Source of the DNA: Diploscapter coronatus | Lineage: Eukaryota; Nematoda; Chromadorea; Rhabditida; Rhabditidae | Direction of reading: 5' to 3' | DNA: 64,000 nt | Assembly: GCA_964036155.1 (NCBI GenBank) | Contig: OZ038423.1 | Location: forward strand, 4,169,249 to 4,233,248 | Part shown: piece by piece, positions 37,642-50,100 of the stretch | Position numbering within the stretch: the stretch's first letter is position 1 | Layout of the letters: every line of letters starts with the position of its first letter | Position numbers and translations under genes: made by a program | The notes under the pieces: model-generated | The model's input: the letters and a program-made list of their open reading frames with translations, nothing else | Database searches by the model: none | What the model was told of the DNA's origin: nothing

Positions 37642-40600
37642 CTGAAAATATTCCAGTTCAGCAAGTGCAAAACGACATTCGTTTATACTGTAGTTTAACA
37701 GTTTCTATTCAAAAGCTCCAGAAACTATTACAGACCTTAATCAGGGGATAAAAAATATTTCAAGAGTCTTTAATTACTTATCTCTGAACTTTCAAAGATA
37801 ATGGAAGTGGTAAACATTTGGAAAATTTGTTTCGTACAATTTCTAAAAATAAATATGTGAGCTTATAATTGGGATGTGGACACTCATTAGAACAATTAGT
37901 AATTTAAACTTATCAAGGGAATTTCATAGCAACGTAAAGGTATTCGTAAACATGAACTTGGGACAGACTAATAAGACAATTAGAGGAGGAATTGACATCT
38001 TTATGTAGCTAATGGAATTAAGCTGTACGATTTGCCGCTAATTTTAGAAGATCATACTTGTAGCCCTAGTGGAATGTACATATCTTGTGATAATTCACGG
38101 AAGTATGAGTTTATTGAGATCTGTCTGACTCAACTGAACAAAATTTCATTGTTTTCAAAAAGAAAGTAGAAGATTTTAAATAAAGATGCTTCAAATTTGC
38201 AGATGGAGTACTACTTTTCTACATATATATTTGCAAAGTTTACCTGAACATGTGGTAGGAGGACATCGAAATATGAAAGGGTCTGCGCAATTGGTTGTGA
38301 TGAATCTGCCAAATCACTGCTTTCAGATTTACCGGCTAGAGATTCGACCAATCTCTCAACAGAAAAATTCAGCGACATTTTTACGGATTACAAAACTTTC
38401 TTCTCTTCGTTCCAAAGTCGAGACTACAGTAGTAAACTGAAAGAAAACCATTTCAAAATTTATGCGATGAATAAGCTATCAAGGAATAATGAGTCAAGGC
38501 TGGATAGCAATGTCATAATTTCGACAAATTAACAATCACTTTGTTAGCGACACAAATAGGGCTGTCACGAAGTGAGCGTTTAGAAATTTTGAGATCGAAG
38601 TCGAGAAGACGTAAAATGCCCTATTCGAAATCGAAGACGAAGTTGCTTCGATCCTCCGAAAGCCTCCAGAGTTTTCTCATTTCGTAATCGAAGTTTCTTG
38701 ACAACCCTGGTGGTCGCAAATTATGATAATAAAGCAAGAAAAAGTGAAGTTAGTAGATCAAATAAAGTCGACACGGTATGCCTTGTAAATTTGACGATTG
38801 TATGCTAAATGCTAAATGAATTGTCGAATTGTCTTTATCGTTGTCCGAAAGCCGCTCAGGTAACAATTGGAGAGGCGGGGCCTGCGCGTTTGCAAGCGAC
38901 ACAGGAAACAGACGAATTTCTCTCATTGGTTGGATGAGAGAACGGGGAAAAACGAGGATGTAAAGAAGGATAAATAGAGAAATAGTGCAAGTGAAAGAAG
39001 CAGAATAAGTCAAATTATGAAACGATGCTCTATCTCGGGTTCGTAACAAAATTAACTTCAAAAATATATAAACAGTTCTGAAAAATAGCATGAAAACAGC
39101 GATTTGTTGCAATGTATACTATCCTAGAAAATTTCATCAGAATGTCGGGATCGATGTCTGAGGGCGCCGAGGAGGCATTGGCTGATCTTAAGCGTGGAAA
39201 GTTAGATTTTGGCCGGTAGCAGAGGATATTCTTGGATCTTTTCAATGTCGTACTCTGAGAGGGGTACCATCCACAGTGTGTGTGTGTGTGTTACAAAGTT
39301 TTTCTTGGGCGTAGCCTCAACCCCAGAGCCTAGTGCCGACGAACTCATGCATAAAAATTTGCCTCGAAGTGTGGCAAAGTCAGTCCGGGTCTTGGTTATA
39401 TTTCCTGGGATTCTGGCAATTCACAAATACTACCAAATATACATGTAATTAATTTATATAATTCACACTCATTTTCTGCTTGCGAAATTTTGTTCAATTG
39501 CTGAATTTGTCTCAACCTCCGCTATTTTTCATAATATTTTACCAGCAAAGTAAATCGTTTCATCTCTCCATAATATAATTATTGCGTGTGTATTGGGTGC
39601 GTTTACCTGTCGTTGAATTCCAATCTCTTCCTCTGCTCGTTTTATCTCCCTCTATTTTCCGCTGTTATTCCCCCAATCTCGGACAGATCGGCTTACAAAA
39701 CGAAGAGGAATCCATGCTTCTCGAAGCTAAACGAAGCAACCCATTTATCCAATTCCAAATAATAGCCCCTACCTTTCTCCTTCATCTCTCGAATCTCTTC
39801 AAAGGATTACACTATCTCATCATCTGCTTCTTTTTAGTTTCTTCAAGACCACAGACTATCTCATATCATGTCGTGTATAAGCCACTTCTCGCATTGTTAG
39901 AGAGGAATTCAGCCAAATAAATATGGCATTAGCCGCGGGAGGAGAGGGAATTCCAATGCAGATACTGTAGCTGAATGATGAAGAAGCGAGGAATATTTTG
40001 GGAACAAATTCGTGACCAATTATTTTATCTGAAAAATTTTTGATGATAATTGAAAAATTCATATGCGCATCAAATAAGAATATTTTTGCCGAATTCCGGA
40101 AAATTTGCAAATGTATGAATGATTCCAGTTTTTTGATGGTATGATGCATTGCCGAAATCGAACTACGTGCAAATTTCAAAAGCAGCATTCTTTAAAATAA
40201 CTTGAATAAATTCGACATCTATATAAAATTCCTCTCGTCTGACACATGCAATTTGCATCATCAGTTACCTTTTCCCCCAGCAACAAGCAGGTGTTTGCAT
40301 ATTTGCATGTTGTGTGTGTTGTATGCGCGTGTTTTCTGCCAAGTTTGTTTAGGTTTTCTGTTAGCCTGACAATAATGAGGCAGATAATGGGTAACTCGAT
40401 ACTCGCAATCAACCAAATCAGAGAAAATCACTGAATTATTGAGGCAAGTGGAAGGCAATGGAGAACAAATGATGTAAAATCGAGTGGTTTTTTCTTAGAA
40501 TTTGACATAAATAGATATAAGAATATTAAGAAAAAACGAAACATTTTTGTGTCAAAGGAGAAAAATGATTTTTTCACGTTTGTGATTACGAGTAGGAATT

Positions 40601-40775
40601 TTCTTCACTTTGCAAGCTCAAATTAAGCCAAACAGTCTATTTATTGTATCACTTGCTGTACCATTTCGTATTGAGGAGGACAAATTAGAAGATTTCAAGT
40701 TATCTATTGTGTATTGTGATTCTCTGATATGAGAAAAAATCGAACACGCCTCAGAAAGTATTTTTTTGCAAAACG
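37642..40775. other. Region upstream of the EMX-like gene, no gene recognised
   Basis: About 3.1 kb of AT-rich sequence between the EMX-like 5' end and the BAIAP3-like 3' end. It probably carries EMX-like regulatory DNA and perhaps 5' exons not recognised. A decayed MITE lies at 38557-38709 and a short TG run near 39278-39290. Pyrimidine-rich sequence occurs at 39600-39850. Confidence 0.4.
38557..38709. mobile_element. Decayed hAT-like MITE
   Basis: The left end TAGGGCTGTCACGAAGT and the reverse complement of the right end, CAGGGTTGTCAAGAAAC, match at most positions and resemble the CAGGGCTGTTGCGGAA terminus of the element at 47126-47269. The interior has repeated CGAAGTCGAAG-like units. No clean target duplication was seen, so this is an old or truncated copy. 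Confidence 0.5.
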
Positions 40776-40781
40776 TTTATT
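40776..40781 (-). terminator. Possible poly(A) signal of the BAIAP3-like gene
   Basis: TTTATT on plus reads AATAAA on minus, about 420 nt beyond the BAIAP3-like stop codon at 41200-41202. It is the nearest canonical hexamer I noticed downstream; distance makes it tentative. Confidence 0.3.
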
Positions 40782-41199
40782 ATAAAATCATAAAGTAATG
40801 ATGATGAACAATTATTTGATTGGATCAGTTTTTTTTATATCCGTTACTCACCGGAAAGCGACTAAAAGAAACAATCGTTTGAGTTAAATAATCCAACTGA
40901 TTACCGAAACTGCAAAGCGAATTGAACACAAGAAGGCGATTTGAGAGAAGAATGAGATCAAACCGAATGTGAGTAAGCGAGGTTAAATTGCAGCAAAATC
41001 GAGATCATTTTGAAAATCTAGGATTACAAAAAAAATCGATAGTTCATTAATATTGTGTATTGAAAGCCGTAGAAATTTGGTGAGATTAGAAGAAATTGAT
41101 CAACATTGCACAAATTATGGCAAGAACAGGCTATGATACAAGTATTATGCACATTTTCTAGTACATATAGAAATAACACAACGATAAATAAAAGATCAA

Positions 41200-44100
41200 T
41201 CAATAAGCAGTATTGATCGTCTTCAGGAATTCGATAGCTTCTTTGTCCTCTTTGCGACTCGTAAGCACTTCCACGATGTCTTTGCCTGAACATATGGATT
41301 CGGATATTCTATTGGAGAAGAGAGGTATTCTTCTTTTCATTTGTCTTTGTACATTGTTCTTTTTTTTGAAAATTTAAAAATCTTACTATTTGAAACTGGC
41401 TGAATAAGAATGAGATTGAATTGTCGTAGCGTCGTTCCGCCAGAAGCTGCGAATCCAGGAACCTGCAAATACAACTTGCTTTCCAGTAATGACTATGCAA
41501 GACTTACATCAGCTAATTCCAGGAAGGCTTCTCCTGCAAAATCATTCGATCGTAAGTAATCGTGGTCCATCACTGTAAAATGGATCATAGCGCAAGGAGC
41601 CAACTTCGGAGGGATTTGGCTAAAAGTGATTTTCTTTAGAAAATGTTTAGTTGGTTGAGCATGATGCGAAAATTTGAATGAGCGAATTGAGTTCATGATA
41701 AATAACGTTTTCGAGATCAATTCCAAACTTACAATTCAAACGTTTCATCGAAGATCGGGTTGAGCGTTTTGCTGACTACTTTCGTCTTGGCGACTGCGAC
41801 ATTTGGATATCGGAATCGAGGAATCAGCTCGATGACCACGAAGGGATCCGACAATCCGTTGGAATCCAGTGGAATGATCTGTTTGGCTCCAATAACTGAA
41901 ATTTTTAATATTAGAATATTTTGAAGGTGCGAAAAATTGCTTTTAGCTAGAATTTAATAGTCATGAATTTTGAAAAAGAAATATTAAGCCAGAACAATTT
42001 TCTAAGACTATTCAGCATGTTAATGGAATTTTCTCAAGCAGTCAAAATAGGTAGAAAAATATTATCGGTTAAAAATCTGACCATCAAGAACGAGAGTCTG
42101 CGAGTTAATGTTGTAGTAGGCCCGCACGTTGAGAATCCCGTATTTGCATTCGCTGACTTCGTTCTGCAAAGTCTGCTTATTTTGATTTTTATTTTGAAAA
42201 TCAAGCTCTACAACATTCTATTTGAATTTTGCATGTCAGACTGATACAAATTGTGAAAATTTAGAGATTTTAGTAATTACACATGAAAGCCAATCTGTCA
42301 GCAATGATACTTGAATGTTTTATATCTATCTTTGAAATGATGAAAGGTTATTTGAAATTTTGCAGTTTAGGAAATGTCTAGAACATCTCAAGGCAAGGTT
42401 TCCATGCTCGAAGCTAACAATGAGGATATTTTTGCGGTTATGAAGTTTCACAAGACGTCACGAAATGTAAGAATAAAGCGCAGATCCCAATTTCTTCACA
42501 TCTGGGATCTTTATGAGGTGGACATGAGTGAAATGATTAGTCATAATGCATGTATTAGGCTAGATAGGGTGTTTATCTAGGTACTATAGACTAAGATTGT
42601 ACAGATATCAGTCTTTCAGAGAATTTTGATGATTGATTGAAGCACAATATGTTTTTATTGCTCATATTTCTGTTCAATCATCAAAATCTCATCATTCCCT
42701 CTACAGTTATGTGACTTACGAAAACTTCATATTCAGCAATTGCCTAAACACAAAATGGTCCATTGGAAAGACAATTGAATTCATCAAATTATGCAACCTG
42801 TAGAAATTGTCTTTAGAAAACTCGAGACACTAATCTTATCACCAGATTGCACATTTCTTTGAATCCACCAGAAAGAGTTAGGGAAAATGAACGTTTTACG
42901 TGTAGTTTAGTGATTATTTTGTGGAGACTATCACTAGACCCGTGACATGTATTGGTTGATTACCATTTGTGATAGTTAAAGTGATAGTATGAAAGTTCCA
43001 TGCCGGTGTTTGCAAACCTGTTGTTTTAAGAGATCCTTGTAGTACTTTTCGATCAATTGTTCTGTAGGCGTTTGGTTCAATGTCAGCATTTTGACAAGTT
43101 TCTGAAAACCTTCTTTGATCAGGTAAATTTTTCAAATAAAACTACCACGTGATCTGGACTTGTCTCCAGAACTTCAATCGACAACCCTTTTCCACCTGCG
43201 TGGAAGAAGTCCACCAGAACATGCCAAGCTTCAAAGAGACGATGATAGAAGTTTGGTTCCATCTGAAGGGAAAACTCTTGAATGCCTTTTTAGTTACAAA
43301 AATACCCCAGTGTTCTCTTCAACACACTCCTTCAGTAATCGTACGACGATTCTGACTTGAGCTGACATAATCCGTTGGAAGTTTTTGTGGAGAAGATTCT
43401 TGTGTACGGCAGACAGTTCCATGTCCAGCTGAAATGATAAAGGAATGATATTTTAGACTTCTTCAAGCACTGCCATTGAAAGCTTATATTCACATATATA
43501 TTATTTTTCAAATTTTACCATGTCAGTGAGTGGCTTTAACGACTCTTCAACTGGCTGGGCAGCAGGACTCCAAGCCAAGTGGAAGATGTGCTTCTTCATC
43601 TGAGGGATAAGCCGATTGGCCAGATAAGCGATTATTTTATCGATGTGCTGAGCGACTGTTGAGTCGCATTGCTCCAATCGTGTTTCCAATTCCGCTTTGA
43701 AAGTAGGAGCTCCCTGAAATAGCTTCTTCTTTTCCAAATGAAAATACGAAGCTGGGATTGCTGGAAGAGGCATTTAGATTCAACCAAGCTGACCATTCCA
43801 TTCCGTTCGTATGCAATTGCCAAGTCGTCCAAGTGGAGTTTGTCTTGGACCATTAGACTCCTTCGGACCTGCTCACAATTGTTAATGGCTGTGCAGAGCA
43901 TTTGCAGGAGTTGGGATGGAACAAACACGTGCAACTCTGGAGTGAAGCCTTCAGCTTCCAAGTTGCTAATTATCTGAAAAGAACATTTGAGAAACTTGAA
44001 TGAAATTAATTTGTACCTTTTGGGTGTAGACGGTGACGATCTCGCAAAGCAATTCGACGAGCTGTTTCGTGTAGTCAAGTTTGAGTCCCAAATCACTGAC

Positions 44101-47100
44101 GTCGATTCTTTCCCAAGCTGTCAGAATCTGTTCGACGATGTGGCAAACGTCGATGTGACTACTCGAATATCGCATGTCATTCATAGCGGTTGAGATCTGG
44201 AGTACACAAAATAGGAACTTTTCTCTCTCAAGAATGCTCACCGGCATATCCATTTGACAGCTCAGGGCGACTCGAGCAAGAGCCTTTTCTCTCGAAACGT
44301 CCAAGAATTTCTTCGTGCCCCTGTTGAAGATGGCGTACCAGTCAGACTCGTCTCGAACTCGGCTGAAATATCTAGGTGACAAAGAAAGAGGCGCAAATAG
44401 CCTACACTCTGTTCGCTAATCTGAAGTTTCGCAGCTCAACGAAGGCCATGTGGATTCGGATGAGATCGATCAAGTCCTCGTCGTTTGGTGGATCCTGATT
44501 CGCTGAGATCTTCATCTGTGACTTCAAATCTGTCTTCTTCTCTGACATCATTTCGGAGGTTACATATTCCGAGAGCTAGAATAAATTCGCTATTCGAAAC
44601 TGATTGAACAAATCGTAACTCGCACCATTCGATCAAATGTGGATAGAGTGAGTTGACTGTAGTCGAGTTTGGCGACGTCCTTGATGACTGAAGAGAAGTG
44701 GAGAAATTTACTACATTGTTGGTTGATGTGAGACAACAGCTTGAGAAGCTCTTTGCAGGGATCATCATCCTGGACAATGTCCAATGTTCGATCGAAATAA
44801 TCCTCGGCGCTTTTCTGAAATGTAACTTTCAGAATTACTTATCACTTCAAGACAGAATACCGTGATCAGTGATTCCAAGTGAGCGTGGAAGGGCCGTTTG
44901 TATGGCAGGTATTTCTGGTAGAACGGCGAATCTCGCAAACACTTCATGCACTTGATGAGACTGGCGAATTCTTCTCCGCTGTTCCTCTTCGTTGGTACGA
45001 ACTTGGTTCGATGCTCAATCATCTGCTGTTTGCAGAATGCGTCAAATGACGCGAACGATTCTGACAGCATGTTCTCTTCTTCCTAGAAACAATGTTTCTT
45101 CATCGTCGCATATCAGCTTTCAAGAAAAATACCTTATCCAGAGTCATGGGTTGCCACAACTCGATAATTCGCTGGAGTGTCCTGTAGAGCAGGGCAAATG
45201 AGATGTCGATGGTTATCATTGAATGAAAAGCCAACCAGCGACTGAAAACAGCACTCATTTTATTCAGTTCCACTTGTTCGGAGAATCTTACCACATAGCA
45301 GTGTGGGCGTCTGTCAGATCTCCCTGAACTGCATGCTGTTTCAGGATGACTTCAGCCTTTTCAGGCAACTCGCCGTCCCACATTCGGACCGGAGCCCCAG
45401 TTTGACTGATCTCATAGAGGGCGAACTGCCGCATGAGCTCGATGTGCTCCCTCACATCCAGGAGATCATCTTCCTCACCGCCAATTCTTTCTTCTTTTGT
45501 CGATAGCCACAGCTAAAATTGAGCTTTATCTTGATAGAATAGTTGGTTGTGAAACCTTCATCCTGACTTGACCAGAGACTTTGCTCTTTTCACTTCTGGG
45601 CTGTAGATGGAACCATTGCTCAATGCCATCAGGTGGGATGTCCTAGAATCAACAAACCCATAAAATTCCAATTCACTCTTGACTTACGCAAAGATTCAGG
45701 TTCAGACTTCCAAGGAAGTCATCCGTCGACTCGTCCGAATCAGCCCGAGCACTCTGAGTCACTTCCTTGAAATAACGGCCCAAACCCTGGAAAGGAAGCT
45801 CATTTCCTTTGGAGAAGGGGCTTTGTCAGCAGACAAATAAAAATGCATACTTTGAGTCCACCCGTGATTTGGTTCAGAGAAGAAACTGCGTCCAAAACTG
45901 ATTGCTCTTCGTCGTCGTGGTCCCTAAATTTTGAAGTACGGTTGTCAAGTTGTAAAGACCAAAATGGAGGCTCAGAATAATAGTTTTCACTTACCAAATA
46001 TCTATGTGGAAGCTGTCGGATTTGGGATCATCCACGATGAACTGAAATTTCTCATTCCATCTGGGATTCAGCGTCTTCTTCTGCACAGAGCTTGCTTTGA
46101 TCAACTTGGCAGGAATTGTGCTGGTGTCATGAGCCTGAAGATTCTTATGTGAAAATTTAGCGCATAATTTTGGAGCTGCTCTTACTTTTACCTTCTTCTT
46201 GCTACCGACTTTTCGTCGGAACGAGCCACCAAATCGATGCATCAGATTGTCCTTCTTCGGCTAAAAATATAAATTTAGAAACGTCTTTCTTATTTTCGTC
46301 CTCAACTTTCAGCTGTTTAGTCGATGATGTAAATTTGATATTGTCTAATTAGTTCACTCAGCATATCATTGTTTGGGTGTTCCTATTTTCAAAAAGATCT
46401 CATGCATCACGTAATGTGAGAAAATGAATGAGTTGTGTCTCATCGCAGAATAGTTCCATCTGCAAAACGAAGACCGACCGAACTTGTTACTAATTCATTG
46501 CAAGCCCTCAAAACCTAACCCGCGCTATTTTATTTTTCAGTGCGAAATTTTCGAAATACTATGCGGCCTTCGGAAAGTGGAAATGCGAGATATCTTGATA
46601 GAAAATCGTAAACAAAAACGTCAAATTTGCGAAGTTCAAAAATGACGAAAACAGCATGAAATGTCAGATTTAGAAGTTATATTTTGAGCCAATTTAGCTC
46701 AAAGGTTTAGATTTGCTGTTTGAGGTTCCGAAACACTTCTAAATTTGGTAAGCAAAAACTCTAACTTTATAAGTATTATGATATAAGGAGGCTGAAAGTG
46801 ATGTCAAAAATTTGAACACGACCAGATCTCGCTCATTTATTAAATCGGATTCGCGCAAACACATTTGACAAACCCTGTGAAAGCCTACCGCCTGGTTTCT
46901 GGGTGATTTAAGCTCCTCATTGTTTGTGATGTCGATGTTCTCATTGGTTCTTTCTCTCTTCGAAGGCACAACTCCCATCATCGCGAATGGGTCACTAAAG
47001 CCGTTGACGTCTTTGGCGATGAGATCCTTAGCTTCGAGCAGCAGAACGTTGAGAAGAACTACTGGTGGCTGAAAATGAGAAATTATCGTGCTAAATTGTA

Positions 47101-50100
47101 AATTTTAAAATAGAATGACACAGATCAGGGCTGTTGCGGAAGTTCCGACTCCGACCTCTCGAGAATTTCAACTCCGATTCCGATTCCGACTCCGACCTCG
47201 CGAAAAATTCAAATATCACTTCCGACTCCGACTCCGATTTTTTTAAAATTCGATTCCGCAACAGCCCTGACACAGATCATAGCAAGATGGTATGGAGAAA
47301 AATATCGTATCCTAGATTTTCTTACTCTATTTTCCCTTATTTCATTTGTGTTAATGTCGAGCGGATTAAGATTGCAAATTACCGTTTATACTTCAAATCA
47401 GGAAATACCTTGCTCCTCTTCGCCTTCTCCATGAGTGCCGTGTGTTGCTGAGCATCTCCTTGGAACGCTGCTCGTACATATTTGTACAGACTTTCCTGTG
47501 TATTCAGATCACTGGTTTTGCCAACTTTGTGTGTGATTGTATACAGTGCTTCCACGTACAAGGCCTAAATGTTCAAATTTCAAGCGCCGTCTCACAATCT
47601 CATTTTAGAAACGTCAAGAATTTTCATGAAATGTTTCTTGATTCAAATCCCAATTTCATAATTGAAGATTAGCAAATTTTCTAACCTGTCCTGTCTTGTG
47701 AAATAATTTCAAATATTAAAAAAAAAAATCTTGCCTCGATTTGTTTCTTGTCCCCATTTAGGCTAAGTTTCTTGATGGTGTACAGCTCATCGTCAGGCTG
47801 CGAATCGACTTCCAAAGGAGCCGTGATTCGCTCGAAGAAATTGCCGTCCGAAGCCTGCACTCTGAAAACGATGATTTTATTATCAGCATCTGTAGATTGA
47901 ATAAGGAGCTATATCATCATCATCCTACACACGTGTGCTATTTTTAATCTTGTCCGAAAACTTGTGTTTGCTAAACAATGCCAACTTTAGTCGAACACAT
48001 TTCGTCATCAATCATTCTTAATCTACTTGGACGCTTGAAAACTTTCATAAACTAAACAATCTCAAATGCTCTTTCACAAATTCAGCATCCTAAGTGCATG
48101 TGAACGCTAGATTTTTCTCGATGATGCGATTTTACTCAATGCTTTCCGTTTCTGTTGCTCATAAACGGAAATGCAATAAACGAGAACGAACAAGTAGCTG
48201 ACGAGAGGCTTAACGCAATTCATTTTCATTTGGATTCCGAAACAGAAACAGCAGCAAAAACAGAAGGACCCTTTGCTTGCTCCTCTACGCCTGCGTTCGC
48301 ACGTTTTCGTTACTTTTCTGCTGCTTTTTTTGTCATTTAGCGAGCTCTTCGGATGTAGAGGTGTCATTCATTCAACGAATCTAATTCATTGGCTGAGGAA
48401 CTAGCTCGTTAGCCTTTTCGATTTAACTTCGAAATTGGAACAGAGTGTTGCAACACAATGTATGTGTTTCATAAAATTCTATGAAGATGCGACCATAAGC
48501 ATGTGTTTCTTATAATGTTGTGGAAATGAAGTAATATCCAAGGTAACACAGATTTTTAATGATGAAATAACAGTAATAACGTTGGGATAAGAATTAACCA
48601 GTAATTTAGATTATCACAAAATGTAAATAAAGTTATTTTGGGCAAACAAACAAGCATAGAAGACCTACGCAGCTCTCCTCTGTCGATTGAGGTGTTTCCT
48701 GGTGCGAAGCGATGCCCGCATGACGGCTTTTGGTTCGGCGTTGGAGCCGACGGAAAACGCCCGCAATGGCGGAGGTTTCGGTTTCTTGTTTTTCCCCGGC
48801 AACTTGGCCAATTCTGTCCGTTTTCTGCCCGCAATTGTTCTCGTCTCGTTTTTTCTCAAAACCAATATCCCTTGCGGGCCACGCCCCTTTCAACCGATGA
48901 TTCCCTCGGTTCTTTTGGGGCGAAAAGTCGTGTTTGGTGCGTCCGCGGACCCGAGGTAATGGGGGAATGAGTTTTTGGTCCGATGAAGTCAAGAAAATGT
49001 CAGGACGAAAACGTAGATCCTTTAATGGATCATGTGACGACGTTTGCAGAACATCGACTGTAAAATCATTATTCGCGTTGCTACGGAATAAAATGAACAT
49101 ATCACATCATCGAAGAGCGAAGAAGAATTAATGAACGAATTTTTAGGACAAAGAAAGATGAAATCACGCATATTTTTGCCATCATTTTGAAAACTCATGG
49201 TCTAAAAATACCGAAATCTCGACTAATTTCCTCGTTTCTGTAGCAAAATACCAGGCGTTGTAATTATTTTCTTGCAGGCCTATTTTCGTGTCTTATGCGA
49301 TAAAAATGTGCATTTCTAATGAAGTAGTCTGCCGGTAAATTCATCTGTGAGGGTTGAGTTGAAAGAAAAAAAGTTCTATTGACAATGGCCAAAGTTTCCA
49401 ACTATTCATTTCTGTTTGAAAAAATCTCGTATTGTTTACCATCCATATTATGTCTAAATTGAACACTTTAGCTTCTAGCTTATAAAGCCGATAAAATTCA
49501 TGGGAATACAAAAGTTGAGCGCCAGAAAAACGTGTGGGAGATTTTGGAGGATTGGATTTCCCGGGCGAGGAAAATGCAGTAGACCACCAAAATAGCCGCA
49601 CAAATGGAAAGGAGATGAAAAGTGAAATGAGACGAGTCATGCTTATGCGGAAAAATGGAAGATGAAAGAAAATAAGGAATAAGGAGAAAATGGGACCAGA
49701 ATCAGGGAAATGCACGGGCTGAGATACGGCATCTGACAAACAAAGCATCGGGCAGATGACAGAGGAACACGCAAGAAAGGAACGTGACTGCTCACTTTCA
49801 ATTTATCAAAGACACTAACATTTTCTTAGCATGGGAATAATGAAAACTAGAACGGATTTGTTGAAAAAGGCAAAAGATGCGTGCGAAAGTGAAACTCTAA
49901 AGATGTCGACTTTTAAATTTTTGCAACAGAAAATTCTCGAAATAAAGTCCAGAACACGCTGGCGGCTCTCATAATCGTAAAAATTGAAAATTTTCATTAG
50001 GAAACACTATCAAACGTTTTAAGTTAATAGAACGATTGAAGGCTTAATACAAGATGAATTTCGACTATTTTATCGTAATCTAAAGAAGAATACGTTGAAA

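Noticed and set aside
43632..44382. Contiguous minus-strand frames of 138-154 codons as unspliced genes
   Set aside because: They read through introns of the BAIAP3-like gene; splice sites and homology define the real exons.
48633..49100. 155-codon minus-strand frame as a gene by itself
   Set aside because: It overlaps other long frames on both strands in a GC-rich block; its downstream donor does not match the phase of the next exon.
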